The notes under the pieces: model-generated
What the model was told of the DNA's origin: nothing
What the model saw: the letters and a program-made list of their open reading frames with translations, nothing else
Databases searched by the model: none
Shown: piece after piece, positions 11,253 to 22,855 of the stretch
How the letters are laid out: each line of letters starts with the position of its first letter
Numbering within the stretch: position 1 is the stretch's first letter
Program-made: the position numbers and the translations under genes
Assembly (NCBI GenBank): GCA_946122785.1
Contig: CAMGYJ010000005.1
Span: 82,330,547 to 82,394,546, forward strand
Origin: Linum tenue
Taxonomy: Eukaryota; Streptophyta; Magnoliopsida; Malpighiales; Linaceae
Direction of reading: 5' to 3'
DNA length: 64,000 nucleotides

Positions 11253-12418
11253 ATCTTAGTGGATGTGACAGGAATGAAACCTCTATATAACTTTGTACTT
11301 TATGTAATACATTTCTAGAAGCAGCTTCATTGCATAACATGAATATGCAATCTGAGTGATGACTATCCCACTTGTCTCACTAAGCACGGAACCCAAGATT
11401 CTTGGGGAAGGCGGTCATATGGGATGATAAAAGGAGACATCCGTGTGGGTTCTTTCAGCCACGCATTTGTATAACCACTATCGTAACATCGCAAGTCAAA
11501 TAGAACTCTAGGGAGAGTTATCATATGCAACACTATCATCACTTGTCTTCCTCCTCCAAAGTGGAATAGGTTTTCATTTTCGCATTGTTTCCTTTCCGCA
11601 TTGTCTTCCTCCTCCAGTAAAGAACTTTCATCTCCACAGTCGTGATAAACACTATATAACATGTCACTCATTACATGAGTAAGTGGTCGTGGGAGATCTT
11701 AGGGACATACGATCCTAGTTTACAACTAGGTAAATCAGTGCATCTTCTACTACGGATCAATAAACACAAAAATAATGAGAGATTTCAAAATAGCTGGGGG
11801 TGAGTTATTTTAAATCCAGTAGTTGAAGATTTTAAAATCTGGTAACCATGAAATAGCTTATTTTCGGAGCCATTTCCAAATGATATATTAGAGCAAAATT
11901 CAACGAAATGAAGGATGTGGGTGAAATCCTTCATCCAAACAACTCCTCAAGGTGTTCCAAATATAGAGAGCAAGCGCGGCCTAGAGGCATCTTGAATCGG
12001 AGATGATAGATCCAACTAACACAATGTCATTGTTGTAGCTCTATATAAGCCTCTTGTTTGTGGCTAACATCATTCTTGCTCGTTCTTGTTTCTCTTCTTG
12101 TAGCTGCAACATCAATTGGTGTCATAATAATGAAGTTTTAAAATAATATTTTTACAATTTTTTGTTATGAATTGGGGAATATGCAAAGATGTGTGATTTT
12201 GCTCCGTCGACCCAATTCTTTTTCAGTATTGTATGGAACAAGAACCTGTCGGCTACTTATACGCCTTGCTTGCCATTTGAATTTGAGAGCGGATGATGAT
12301 AATTGATTCATCGACGCTAGGAGTTTGAAATGGAAGGGCATTGTGAGCAAGAAAAAATATAATTTCTCTTTTCAACATGCAAGAGAAAAGATAAAGGTAA
12401 CATATATGAGTGATAATA
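11253..12418. other. intergenic DNA with a TATA-like motif
   Basis: No gene is supportable. A TATATAAG motif near 12044, followed by a CTTGTTTGTGG and CT-rich stretch, resembles a core promoter or the centre of an old LTR, but no transcript-like coding region follows. The minus-strand frame at 11363-11671 has no recognisable content. Confidence 0.35.
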
Positions 12419-12924
12419 AAAGGGTAAAGGCTAATACCACTAGAACAACCAAACTATGAATAAAATGCCACTTATGTCCTATTCTTTTCAATATTCCATT
12501 TTTGTCCTATCGTATGTTAGTTATGTGTCATTTATGTCCTGACACTTTCGTTGACTATTAAAGATAACGCTTGAGCTGACGATTCTCTTAAAGACGTTGA
12601 CCAATAGTGATGTGGCAGAAAAGCGGTGGACACGTAGATTCCACGTCAGCAGACATATCATAGTTTTAATTATAAAATAATCAATACTTATAAATAATCC
12701 CAAAATTAAAAAGAACAAAATAAATTTCCACCGGCAACGATGTTCCATAATCAGTAGCAGTAGTGTTTTGGGCCCGACGAAGGAGGGGAGGAGGAGGAAG
12801 GAGGATGATGAGAGGGGGAGAACAGCGGAGGATCGGAGAATAGGAGCGCCAGTGGATCTGGGTTCCTCAAGTTGACGCAGTCGGGACATTATGGGTTGAA
12901 GGACGAAGATCTCCGTCTGCAAAC

Positions 12925-13267
12925 TGAAAAGGAACGAAGATGATCATCCTCTTGATGCAACAATTGCTCCTGCTGGTATAAGCTGCAGAGCATACTCTGT
13001 TGCAGTCGCAAAGTCAAAGAAGCCAGAGGATGAAGAAAGGGGAAGCAACGCTGCGTTTTAGTATATATATATCAGAGTTAGTTTTTACTGTATAGCTTTA
13101 CACATGTACAACCTTGATTGGTTGGTTAGTTCTCTTTTGTTTTAACGGCTAGTAGATAGTAGAAACTGTAAATCTTAGTTACTCTGTATATATGCTTTGA
13201 TCAATGAAAAAGCTCACAATGAGCGATTTTCCCAAACCCTATATGTGTTGTATTTGGTTTTTTCTCA
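12925..13267 (+). repeat. 5' LTR of copia element 1
   Basis: The repeat starts TGAAAAGG and ends CTCA immediately before a primer-binding site. Its first ~250 bp recur at 17721-17974 with about 15 mismatches plus a small indel counted by eye, so the insertion is old. ATG-poor and with a TATATATA stretch, it fits a short copia LTR of about 343 bp. Confidence 0.85.
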
Positions 13268-13279
13268 TGGTATCTAAGA
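13268..13279 (+). other. primer-binding site, copia element 1
   Basis: TGGTATCTAAGA directly abuts the LTR and resembles the plant initiator-Met tRNA complement TGGTATCAGAGC, the usual minus-strand primer of Ty1/copia elements. Two or three positions have drifted. Confidence 0.75.
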
Positions 13280-13280
13280 A

Positions 13281-16200
13281 ATGTCAGAATCTGGGTCACC
13301 CAAAGCTAGTACTCAGCACGGTGACTCTTCTAAAAAGTTCAAATATGTAATGGCTTCTTACGAAGATCCATATCTCAATCCATATAACCTCCCACCTCAA
13401 GATGACGCTTTACCCACCATCATTTCCATCAAGCTTGTAGATGGCAACTACCATACCTGGAGGAGGTGATGCTGCTAGCTCTCGAGACGAAGAACAAAAC
13501 TCAGTTCATCGATGGTCAAATCCCTATTCCCCAGGTATCTGATCCTCACTACCAGTTATGGGCTCGTTGTAATGGTACAATCCGCTGCTGGATCTACAAT
13601 TCCTTGTCGGATGACATAGCTAATAGCGTTATGAGGCTTGCTTTAGCTAAGGATGTGTGGGATAATCTGAAGAACCGTTTTAGCCAGGAGGATAATATTA
13701 GGGTTTATGATCACAAAGGGCAATTGTCCAAGTGTGTGCAGGGAGATCAATCTGTGAGCTAGTATTTCACTGCTATCACTGTTATTTGGGATGAGTATCG
13801 TAGATACAGACCCATTCTTGTTTGTCCCTGTGTTCCTGCTATCACTCTCAAGAGGTACCAGGATAATGATTTCGTAATCCAGTTTCTACAGGGCCTTAAT
13901 GGGGAGTATCAATCAGCTCGTACCCAAGTTCTGATGCTTCTAATTTTACCACATATTGACATTGTTTTCAAGAAAATTCTTCAGTTGGAACGTCAATTAA
14001 AGGTTATGAATAGGGGATCTTCATTTGAATCACTTGCTCTTGCTGCTGGAAGTTCACAAAACAACAACTACCAAAAGGGGAAAGGCTACCAACAGTCTTA
14101 CCCACAGCAGCAAACCCAGCAGTCATATGGTAAGAAGTTTTGTGCATACTGCAAGAAAGAAGGTCACCTCATTCTTGATTGCTTGAAGTTAAAGAACAAG
14201 AAGGATAGAGAGGCAACAGATGTTGGTTTTGCAGGATCAGTTGAAACATCATTGGTTCAGGACTCTGGATCAACTCCTTATGCTTCTAAGCTCCACCAAG
14301 CATGAATCAACTATTTACACAGAATCAAGTGGAGAAGCTTAAGCTTCTGCTGACTCAGTCTCCTTCTCTAAGTCCTTCACCTCCATCATCACCATCCATT
14401 CATTCTACAAATGTTGTGATTCGAGTTGTTCCTCAAGAGGCTCACTTTCTTTCAAGCTCAAGTACCACTATTCTATCTGCCCTGATTGCCTCTTCTGGTG
14501 AACCAGTATGGGTCCTGAATACAGGTGCCACAGACCACATTGTTTGTGATCTTAAATATTACATTAAGCATAGAGCTGTGAATGGAATTTATGTGACTCT
14601 TCCTACTGGTGCCCAAGTCAAGGCCACACACATAAGGGTAGTCAAGCTTCCATGTGGATTATTCCTTTCCCAAGTTTTATTTGTTCTTGTTTTCAGTTAC
14701 AACTTAGTTTCTGCCAGTAAACTGACCAAAAACAATCCAGTATCCCTTACCTTTCAATCCCCTTTCTGTGTCATACATGACCTTATTACACATAGGAGGA
14801 TTGGTTTAGCCCAAGTGGATAGAGGTCTTTACATGTTCAGCAAGGCACCAGTTCCAACCTTCTCCAAGTGTTTTGTTGCTTCCACCTACAACCTTCAGCC
14901 TCAAGTCTTTGATCTCTGGCATGCCAGATTAGCCCATCCCTACATATCTAGAATTCAAGCTATATATAAACAATTTCCTGCTATAATTCCTTCCAAATTC
15001 TCCCATTGTAATGTCTGTCGTATGGCTAAATAGAAACACCTTCCTTTCCCATATAGCACTTATGTTGCTCCTACTGTTTTTGGTATCATCCATGTAGACA
15101 TTTGGGGTCCTTTGAATACAGCTTTGTACAATGGTTTTAATTATTTTTTGACCATAGTAGATGATCATTCTAGATGTGTGTGGACGTTTCTCATGAAATC
15201 CAAAGATGAATCTCGTTCTCTTTTGAAATCTTTCTGTGTTATGGTTCAAAACCAATTCTAGCCAACATTTAAGATTATAAGAATAGATCAAGGGCAGGAG
15301 TTTCATATGAATGATTTCTATAAGGAACATGGAATTGTTCATCAGATGAGTGTGATTTATACTGCTCAGCAGAATGGGAGGGTAGAGAGGAAACATCAAC
15401 ATATTTTGAATGTTTCCAGGGCTCTTAAGTTCCAGCCTGGATTACCTGTGCAATATTGGAGTGACTTTATTCTCCATGATGCTTACTTAATCAATCATAC
15501 TCCAACTCCAATCCTTCATGACAAAACACCCTTTGAGGTGTTGCACAAGTTTCCTCCTTATTACAATAGCCTCAAGGTTTTTGGCTGTTTGGCTTATGCA
15601 TCCACAACAGGACCTCCTCGAACCAAATTTGCTCCTGGAGCTACTCAGTGTGTGTACTTAGGAGTTCCTTCAGGCATCAAGGGTTATAAACTTCTTGATC
15701 TGACTACCAAAAGGGGTTTTGTCTCTAGGGATGTGATTTTTCATGAACACATCCTCCCTTATGTCAATCCTTCTTCTGCTCCTTTAGTACCACCTCCTCC
15801 TTCCAATGTCACTGTTCCTTCTGTCTTTCCTGATCCTTCCACTTCTCCATCTCCTCTTACGGGCTTTCCTTCTCTCTTCCCTGATTCTTCTACTCCCTCA
15901 GTAGATCATCAGTCTGAGGAGGCTAGTTCCCCTAGTTCCCCTATATCTTTCTCTCTTTCACATCCTGATGACTCTCCTGAACCAAATCTCACTTCCTCAT
16001 CAAAACTCTTTTCCCCTACCTCACATTCTTCACTTCCATCCTCCTCTCATTCATTCTCTCCATCTCCTTCACCTCATGGGGATCCACCTGTTCCTCTTCG
16101 TAAGTCCAACAGAGAATCCAAACCTCCTAGCTGGCATGATGATGATTATGTTCAGTATCATGCTCAAGCATTTCTGTCTCATTCCCACTTGGATCCTAAA

Positions 16201-17650
16201 CACCAACGTTTTGTTAACACACTAAGTACACACATTGAGCCCACTTCCTATGCTCAAGCTTCACAGAATGCTGAATGGAATCAGGCAATAAAGGAAGAAG
16301 CTAATGCTTTAATTGAAAATGAAACTTGGGATGTTTGTGACCTTCCACCTCGTAAAAAGGCCATAGGATCAAAGTGGGTTTACAGGTTAAAGTTGAAGTC
16401 ATATGGAGATATAAAGAGGAACAAGGCAAGGGTAGTTGCTAAAGGCTACACCCAAGTCTATGGAATTGATTATTGTGACACGTTTTCTCTAGTTGCAAAA
16501 ATGGCATCAGTGAAGGCTTTGTTGTTTGTTGCTGCAATTAAGGGTTGGCACTTAAATCAAATGGATGTAAGCAATGCTTTCCTAAATGGAGATCTAATTG
16601 AAGAAGTCTATATGGAATTACTACCTGGCTTGGACAGTATTCTAGAATACAAGGGAAAGGTATGCAGGTTAAGAAAATCCTTGTGTGGTCTTAAGCAGGC
16701 AAGTCGTCAATGGTATTCCAAATTGACTGAATCACTTCTCAAGCATGGTTTTAAACAATCTGCCTGTGATTACTCCATTTTCACTACAAAAATCCTTGGA
16801 GAATTGATGGTTCGGATTGTGTATGTTGATGATATAGTGCTTGGAAGTATTAGTCTGGATTCTATTAATGCAGTAAAGAGAATGATGCAAACAGATTTTA
16901 AGATGAAAGATCTTGGAGAATTGAGTTATTTCCTTGGTTCGGAAGTCACCCGTGGAAAGAGGGGAATCACAGTGTCCCAAAGAAAATATTGTCTAGAAGT
17001 TCTTTCTTAGTCTGGCTTTGAAGATTGTAAACCTGTTGTAACTCCTATCTTTGTTAAGGAGGTACTGTCATCTACAGGAGGTCTACCCTTTGAAGATATT
17101 AGCAACTATGGTGGGTCAATTGCAGTAACTAACAACTACAAGACCTGACATAACGTTTGCTGTACATCAGTTATGTCAGTTTCAGGACAAACCATGTGAT
17201 TCTGAGATACCTAAAAATGTCACCTGGTCAGGGGTTTCTATACTCATGTGATTCTAGTTTGCAGTTAACTGGGCATAGTGACTCGGATTGGGCTACTTGC
17301 CCTGACTCGATAAAGTCCATCACATGATAATGTACCTTTCTTGGATCAGGGCTAATAAGCTGGAAGAGCAAGAAGTAGAGTACATAGCACTTGCAAGTTT
17401 GAGTTGTGAGGTTCAGTGGCTAGTGAGGCTGCTGGCATATTTCGGAATCACACACAACCAACCAGTACTCGTCTATTGCGGCAATCAATCAGCAATCCAT
17501 ATTGTAGAGAATCCGGTTTTTCACGAACGGACAAAGCATATCGAGGTCGACTGTCATGTGATAAGGGAACGAGTCTAGTCAGATTTGATTTCTCTGCATT
17601 ATGTGCCAACATAATTTCAAATTGCTGACATATTCACCAAGAGTTTGTCA
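13281..17650 (+). pseudogene. Ty1/copia gag-pol, copia element 1, decayed
   Basis: Domains occur in copia order. The gag part starts MSESGSPKAS and includes a CCHC knuckle (CAYCKKEGHLILDC, 14141-14182). Protease (about 14500-14640), GAG-pre-integrase, integrase (from about 15090, HVDIWGPL) and reverse transcriptase with intact YVDD (16822-16833) follow, then RNase H (17324-17578, ERTKHIEVDCH). Reading frame is lost by frameshifts near 13469, 14300 and 17100 and stops near 13760, 15031, 15260 and 17008. Two active sites are also mutated: protease has LNTGA where LDTGA is expected (Asn at 14518-14520), and RNase H has YCGNQ instead of YCDNQ (Gly at 17480-17482). It cannot encode functional proteins. 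Confidence 0.93.
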
Positions 17651-17720
17651 GTGGATAGATTTTCCATGTTGCTATCCAAGCTGGGAGTGTATAATCTATA
17701 CTCGCCAGCTTGTGGAAGGG

Positions 17721-17974
17721 TTAAAAGGAATGAAGATGATCATCATCTTGATGCAACAGTTGCTCCTACTGGTATGAGCTGCAGAGCATACTCTGTTGCA
17801 GTCACAGAGTCAAAGAAGCCAGAGGAAGAAGAAAGGGGAAGAAACGCTGCATTTTAGTATATATATCAGAGTTAGTTTTTACTGTATAGCTTTACACATG
17901 TACAACCTTGATTGGTTGGTTAGTTCTCTTTTCTTTTAATAGTTAGTAGATAGTAGAAACTGTAAATCTTAGTT
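17721..17974 (+). repeat. 3' LTR of copia element 1, truncated
   Basis: Follows a purine-rich tract (GTGGAAGGG) and matches the first ~250 bp of the 5' LTR, but starts TT instead of TG. The match stops after CTTAGTT, so the last ~90 bp are missing. The truncation hides any target-site duplication. Confidence 0.85.
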
Positions 17975-18734
17975 CTCTTTTGTTTCCCGTTCGATGAGGC
18001 TGTGGGTGCATCTGTAGATCGACGCGCAGATGGGAGATACGGAGATCGTCGTGGTGTGGAAGTGAAGAAGTAGAGATGATTCAGAAACAGTTGGTGGCTT
18101 CCGGAGAAGAGAGATAGTTATCGTGGACGAGAAAGTGACGAAATCATATATGTATTTTTTGGGTTCTTGTCCATCTATATTCGTCCAATTCACCCCTCAA
18201 ATCATCATCGTATTTCTCGGAATGAGCTTTGTCCTCTTCCTTCTCCGACCGAAAAGAAAAAAAATTGGCTTTGAGGAGGCTAGCCACGCCAGTGATCTGT
18301 AGGTTTGTCTTTCGTTTGCAACAGAGTTGGCGGGTCCAATCAGTGATTGCATTATGGGACTCCTAATGAAACGGCGATGAGGAGAGTCTTGTTCTATTGT
18401 GCAAAAGAAGATTTGCCAAGTTACTTGGACGGAAATAAAGAAAATCTTGGTGTCCAACTCTAATCTTTTGGATTTGTTCTTTAATTATTTTATTTATAGT
18501 GATTTTTTAATTATTTGTTATGTGAGATGAAAAAATAAATAAAAATTGAATTTAAATTCCACGTCAGATGTCAACTCAATGATGACTATTCTTTCTGTTA
18601 ATCTAACAGTCAATGTTGGTCAACATTGATGGACAAATAGTTCAGGACATAAATGGAATATTGAAAAGAATAGGACACAAATGACATTTTGTTCATAGTG
18701 CGGGTGTTGTAGTGGTATTAGCTCAAAGGGTAAA

Positions 18735-19394
18735 CAATTATATCTTTATCAAAATGTGTGTTGCTTTCGTCATTAAAAAAGAAACATTCATGTACCATTT
18801 GGTATATTTATTGGGCAATGTCTATTTTTTATCCAAACTTTTTTGAGAGTTTTTCATATTATCAAAACCTATCGAAATACTAAGAATTACCCAAATGTTA
18901 AATTTCAGTTAGCAATTTTGTTAGTAATATGATTTCACAACATGATATTGACTTGGAAGAGACATATGAAAGTCAAAATTGTAAAATTTTGGTATTTTAA
19001 CTTAAAAAATAGTTACAAAATTATTAATGATAACGTAAAAATGACTAATATTTTATGCATTACGAAAGATTTGGCTAATTAATAGCATTTTAATAGGTTT
19101 GGATAATATAAAAGAATCTGAGAAAGTTTTGGATAAAAAATAGATATTATCCATATTTGTTCAATACGTCTATTTAAACAATACATATTAGGGTATTGCC
19201 TATTACAAGTCATTATGACTTGGAAAAAAAGGTCAATCGATTCTGACAACCGATACATCGCTTAAGGAAATTGGTCGAACGCTTCGGACAAACGGTCTAC
19301 CGTTTCAATGAAAGGGACTGGCCGCTTCAAGAAATTAGTTTACTGCTTTCAGCAAGAAATCAATTGCTTCCGTTAAACGGTCTACCATGCCATG
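18735..19394. other. AT-rich intergenic DNA and degenerate short repeats
   Basis: No gene. From about 19220 the sequence repeats loose variants of CGGTCTACCGTTTC and GCTTC(A/C)G words. The pattern resumes after the gag-only array (22856-22910) and again near 23400-23460, so the array interrupted a pre-existing repeat-like tract. Confidence 0.4.
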
Positions 19395-19399
19395 CAAAC

Positions 19400-19677
19400 T
19401 AATGAGTGGGATCTTCGGGTTAGGCTTAGCGGGTAGTAGGTCATTGTCGGTTTCCTTTTGGGTTTGGGTTTCGCATGCGGTGGGAAGGGGTGGCCGAGTA
19501 GGACTAGGTTTTCGGGTAGCATTAGGTTTGCATATTAGGTTCTCTATTCTATAAATATGTAAGTTCGGTAGTAGTCCGGTTTATCTGATTAATAAAAATC
19601 AACGTTTATCGACACCAACGTCGTTCTCTCGCTTATGAGCTACAAGAAACTCCTGAACCGAGAACGTCGATTCATCA
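19400..19677 (+). repeat. LTR 1 of the gag-only array
   Basis: Begins TAATGAGTGG, where the sister LTRs begin TGATGAGTGG, and ends TTCATCA just before ATTGGTATCAGA, an initiator-Met-like primer-binding site at about 19679. It contains ATAAATATG near the middle and the shared core GGGGTGGCCGAGTAGGACT. Confidence 0.88.
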
Positions 19678-19762
19678 ATTGGTATCAGAATCTGCAACTT
19701 CCACGACAATGAAGGGATCAGTGGTTGAACGTTGTTCGGCGTTTTAGGCCACCATCGAGGGC

Positions 19763-20967
19763 TTGGTGGCGCAGGGCGAACGGCTGGAGGCGCAAGGGGC
19801 GCGGATGGAAGCGGCAATCCAGTCCCTCCGTACCACCGTGACGACGATGCTCGAGCGGATGGCATGGACGGATGAGAATATCATGATGTTGATGGAGAAA
19901 TTTGAGAAGCTGGAGGGCAAACGTGATGGCAAGGAGACCATGGTCACTCCCGGCAGGGCAGACAAAACGAAAGGCAGCAGCAGCGGGGACGGGCCGACGA
20001 AGGCGGCAGCTTTGGCACCACGACTGGCGCAAGGTTGTTCGGAGAGCGTAGCCTGACCAGCTCAAAGGGGGACATCGGCGACCGGAGGCCAGGAGCTGAT
20101 GGGAGGCGAGCAAGTCGCGTGGTAGCGGGGACACCGACGCGAAAGGGGGCAGCAAGGGAGGTGCACCTTTCCTCGCTAAACTCGCGAGGCTGGAGTTTTC
20201 CAAGTTCGCTTGAGACGACCCAGGTCCGTAGTTTCCACGTGTTAAGCACTTTTTTGAGTATCACGAGGTGCTGATGGAGCAGCGTGTTGGGTTGGCTTCG
20301 TTCCACCTAGAGGGAGAGGTTACTTAGTGATGGTAGTGGCTGAAACAGACATACATAGACGCTGGAGAGTCGATTACATAAGAAGCATTTTCCCAAGAGC
20401 TGTGGGCATGTTTTGGTCCGCAGAGGGCGAGAGCAGTGACGAGGCACTGTCTCGTATACGCCAAACAGGTTCTCTGCGAGACTACCAACGTGAGTTTGAA
20501 AAACTTGCTGATCATTGTGTCGGCAGGACGCAACAGGCGCTAGTAAAGACATATTTAGGAGGATTGAATGCGGAAATCGCGAACGAAATTGAATATTTCG
20601 CCTTGAAACTTTGTGAGATGCGATCAATTTGGCACAGATGAAGAGAGACAACCTGCAACGTCATAAACTGGTGGGGCGGATGACACCGCAGTTAGGTACC
20701 GGGCCGAGAGGCTATTCCGGTGGTGATGGCAGCGGCATGTATGGTCCAAGGGCGGCCAATTCAGGGCCTTCTAGTGGCACGAGACCCCCTCGTGAGCCTC
20801 ATGGCAGCAAGCGCTTGAGTTGGGAGGAGCGGCAGTTGTGTCGAGCTCAAGGGTTGTGCTTCAACTGCGACGAGCGGTTCACCATAGGCCACAAGTGTAC
20901 TGGAGCGAATGTGATGTGCTTGTTCAAAAAAGAAGATTTTGAGGGTCAACCTTGGGGACAAGGTTGA
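19763..20967 (+). pseudogene. gypsy-like gag, copy 1 of the array
   Basis: The N-terminal part (MVAQGERLEAQGARME) is a charged, probably coiled-coil segment. After frame changes come the gag core (LRDYQREFEKLADHC) and a Cys-rich knuckle (CFNCDERFTIGHKC, about 20858-20899) of the form usual in plant Ty3/gypsy gag. The product ends shortly after the knuckle at DFEGQPWGQG and a stop, followed directly by the polypurine tract and the next LTR. Several frameshifts split it (near 20050, 20300 and 20630), so no intact gag is made. Confidence 0.8.
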
Positions 20968-20984
20968 TTTTGAGGGGAAAGGGT

Positions 20985-21262
20985 TGATGAGTGAATCTTC
21001 GGGTTGGGCTTAGGGAGTAGTAGGTCGTTGTCAGTTCCCTTTTGGGTTTGGGTTTCCTATGCGGCGGGGAAGGGGTGGCCGAGTAGGACTTGTTTTTCCG
21101 GTAGCATTAGGTTTGCGTATTAGGTTTTCTATTCTATAATTATGTAACTTTGGCGGTAGTCTGGTTTAGCATATTAATAAAACTCAAGGTTTATCGACAC
21201 CAATGTCGTTCTCTCGCTTTTAAGCTACAAGAACCTCACTAATTGAGAGCGTCGATTCATCA
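20985..21262 (+). repeat. LTR 2 (central) of the gag-only array
   Basis: Starts TGATGAGTGAATC after the polypurine tract GAGGGGAAAGGG and ends TTCATCA before ATTGGTATCACAG. It is the same 278-bp length as LTRs 1 and 3, and serves as 3' LTR of unit 1 and 5' LTR of unit 2. Confidence 0.88.
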
Positions 21263-21336
21263 ATTGGTATCACAGCCTGCAACTTTCGCGACAATAGGGT
21301 GATCAGCGGCTAAACATTGTTCTGCGTTGGAGGCCA

Positions 21337-22555
21337 CCACCGAGGGCTTGGTGGCGCAGGGCGAACGGCTAGAGGCACAAAGGGTGCAGATTTAGGTGGC
21401 AATCTAGCCCCTCCAGATCATCGTGACGGGGATGCTCGAGCGGATGGCACGGACGGATGAGAATGTCATGATGTTGATGGCGCAATTCAAGAAGGTGGCG
21501 GGCCAGTGTGACGGCTAGGAGACCGTGGTCATGCTCGACGGCGCAGAGACAACGACGGGCAACAACAGCGGGGACGGGCCGACAGGGGCATCGGTCTTTG
21601 GCGCCCCGACTGGCGAGGGGTTATTTGGTGAGCGTAGCCTGACTGGCTCAACGGGGGACATCGGTGGCCTGAGGGCAGGAGCTGATGGGGAGGTGAGCAA
21701 GCCGCGCGAGTGCGGGACACCAGCGCGAAAGGGGGCAACAACGGCAGCGCACCTTTCCTCGCTAAGCTCGCGAGGCTGGAGTTTCCCAAGTTCGCTAGAG
21801 ACAACCCAGGTGCGTGGTTATCACGTGTAGAAAAGTTTTTTGAGTATCACGAGGTGTCGCTAGAGCAGCGTGTCGAGTTGGTTTCGTTCTATCTGGAAGG
21901 AGAGGCTAATCAGTGGTGACAGTGGCTGAAGCGGACATACAAAGACGCTGGAGAAGGGATTACATGGGAAGCATTTTCCCAGGAGCAGTGGGAATGTTTC
22001 GACCCGACAGAGGGCGAGAGCTGTGACAAGCCACTGTCTTGTAAAGGCCAAACAGGTTCTCTGCGAGACTACCAACGTGAGTTTGAAAAACTTGCTAATC
22101 GTTGTGTCGGCTGGACGCAACAGGCGCTGGTAGGGACGTATTTGGGCGGATTGATGGCGGAAATCGCAGAAGCAATTCGAATGTTTCGCCCTCAAAATTT
22201 GCGGGATGCGATCAGTTTGGCATGGATGAAGAGCGACAATTTGCAACGCCATAAACTGACGAGGTGGGTGATGCCGCAGTCAGGTGCCTAGGAGTGAGGC
22301 TATGGCGGTGGCAGTGGCAGCGGCACATATGGTACAAGGGCGGCCAATGCGGGGCCTTCTGGTGGCACGGGACCCCCTCGTGGGCCTCCCGGCAGCAAGC
22401 GCTTGAGTTGGGAGGAGCATCAGCTGCGTCAAGCTCAAGGGTTGTGCTTCAACTGCGACGAGCGATTGACCATAAGCCACAAGTGTAGTAACGCGAAGGT
22501 GAGGTGCTTGTTTGAAGAAGAAGATTTTGAGGGTCAACCTTGGGGACAAGATTGA
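21337..22555 (+). pseudogene. gypsy-like gag, copy 2 of the array
   Basis: Colinear with copy 1 and better preserved in the core, which reads LEFPKFARDNPGAWLSRVEK and SLRDYQREFEKLANRC, typical of the retrotransposon gag domain. A Cys knuckle follows (CFNCDERLTISHKC). An in-frame TGA near 21917 replaces a conserved Trp codon, and stops and frame changes near 21520 and 22290 also break it. Like copy 1 it stops soon after the knuckle, before the LTR. Confidence 0.8.
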
Positions 22556-22572
22556 TTTCGAGGGGGAAGGAT

Positions 22573-22850
22573 TGATGAGTGGATCTTCGGGTTTGGCTTA
22601 GGGGGTAGTAGGTTGTTATCGGTTTCCTTTTTGGTTTGGGTTTCGTATGCGGCGAGGAAGGGGTGGCCGAGTAGGACTAGGTTTGCAGGTAGCATTAGGT
22701 TTGCGTATTATGTTTTCTATTCTATAAATATGTAAGTTCGGAGGTAGTCCGGTTTATCATATTAATAAAACTCAAGTTTTATCAACACCAACGTCGTTCT
22801 CTCGCTTGTGAGCTACCTACAACTACCGAACAGAGAGTGTCGGTTAATCA
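22573..22850 (+). repeat. LTR 3 of the gag-only array
   Basis: Starts TGATGAGTGGATC after a purine tract (GAGGGGGAAGGA) and ends GGTTAATCA, directly followed by the right copy of the CAAAC target duplication. It differs from LTRs 1 and 2 mainly by scattered substitutions. Confidence 0.88.
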
Positions 22851-22855
22851 CAAAC

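Larger units (their letters stand above)
12429..18724. mobile_element. Mutator-like TIR element enclosing a copia retrotransposon
   Basis: The left end (GGCTAATACCACTAGAACAA) and the inverted right end (GAGCTAATACCACTACAACA) match, and the match continues for about 100 bp through the shared word CCTATTCTTTTCAATATTCC. A 10-bp direct repeat AAAGGGTAAA flanks the pair at 12419-12428 and 18725-18734, in the 8-11 bp range of Mutator-like elements. No MULE transposase is visible. The inner sequence flanking the retrotransposon (12660-12924 and 17975-18540) is non-coding. The copia element therefore jumped into a non-autonomous MULE. Confidence 0.75.
19400..22850 (+). mobile_element. gag-only LTR element array: three LTRs, two internal regions
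   Basis: Three 278-bp LTRs in direct orientation separate two internal regions of about 1.31 kb, each with a primer-binding site, a gypsy-type gag and a polypurine tract, but no protease, RT or integrase. The whole array is flanked by one 5-bp direct repeat CAAAC (19395-19399 and 22851-22855), so it is a single insertion locus. The type matches the terminal-repeat-with-gag class described in plants, a non-autonomous Ty3/gypsy derivative. The three-LTR state is best explained by unequal LTR-LTR recombination (inference). Confidence 0.85.
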
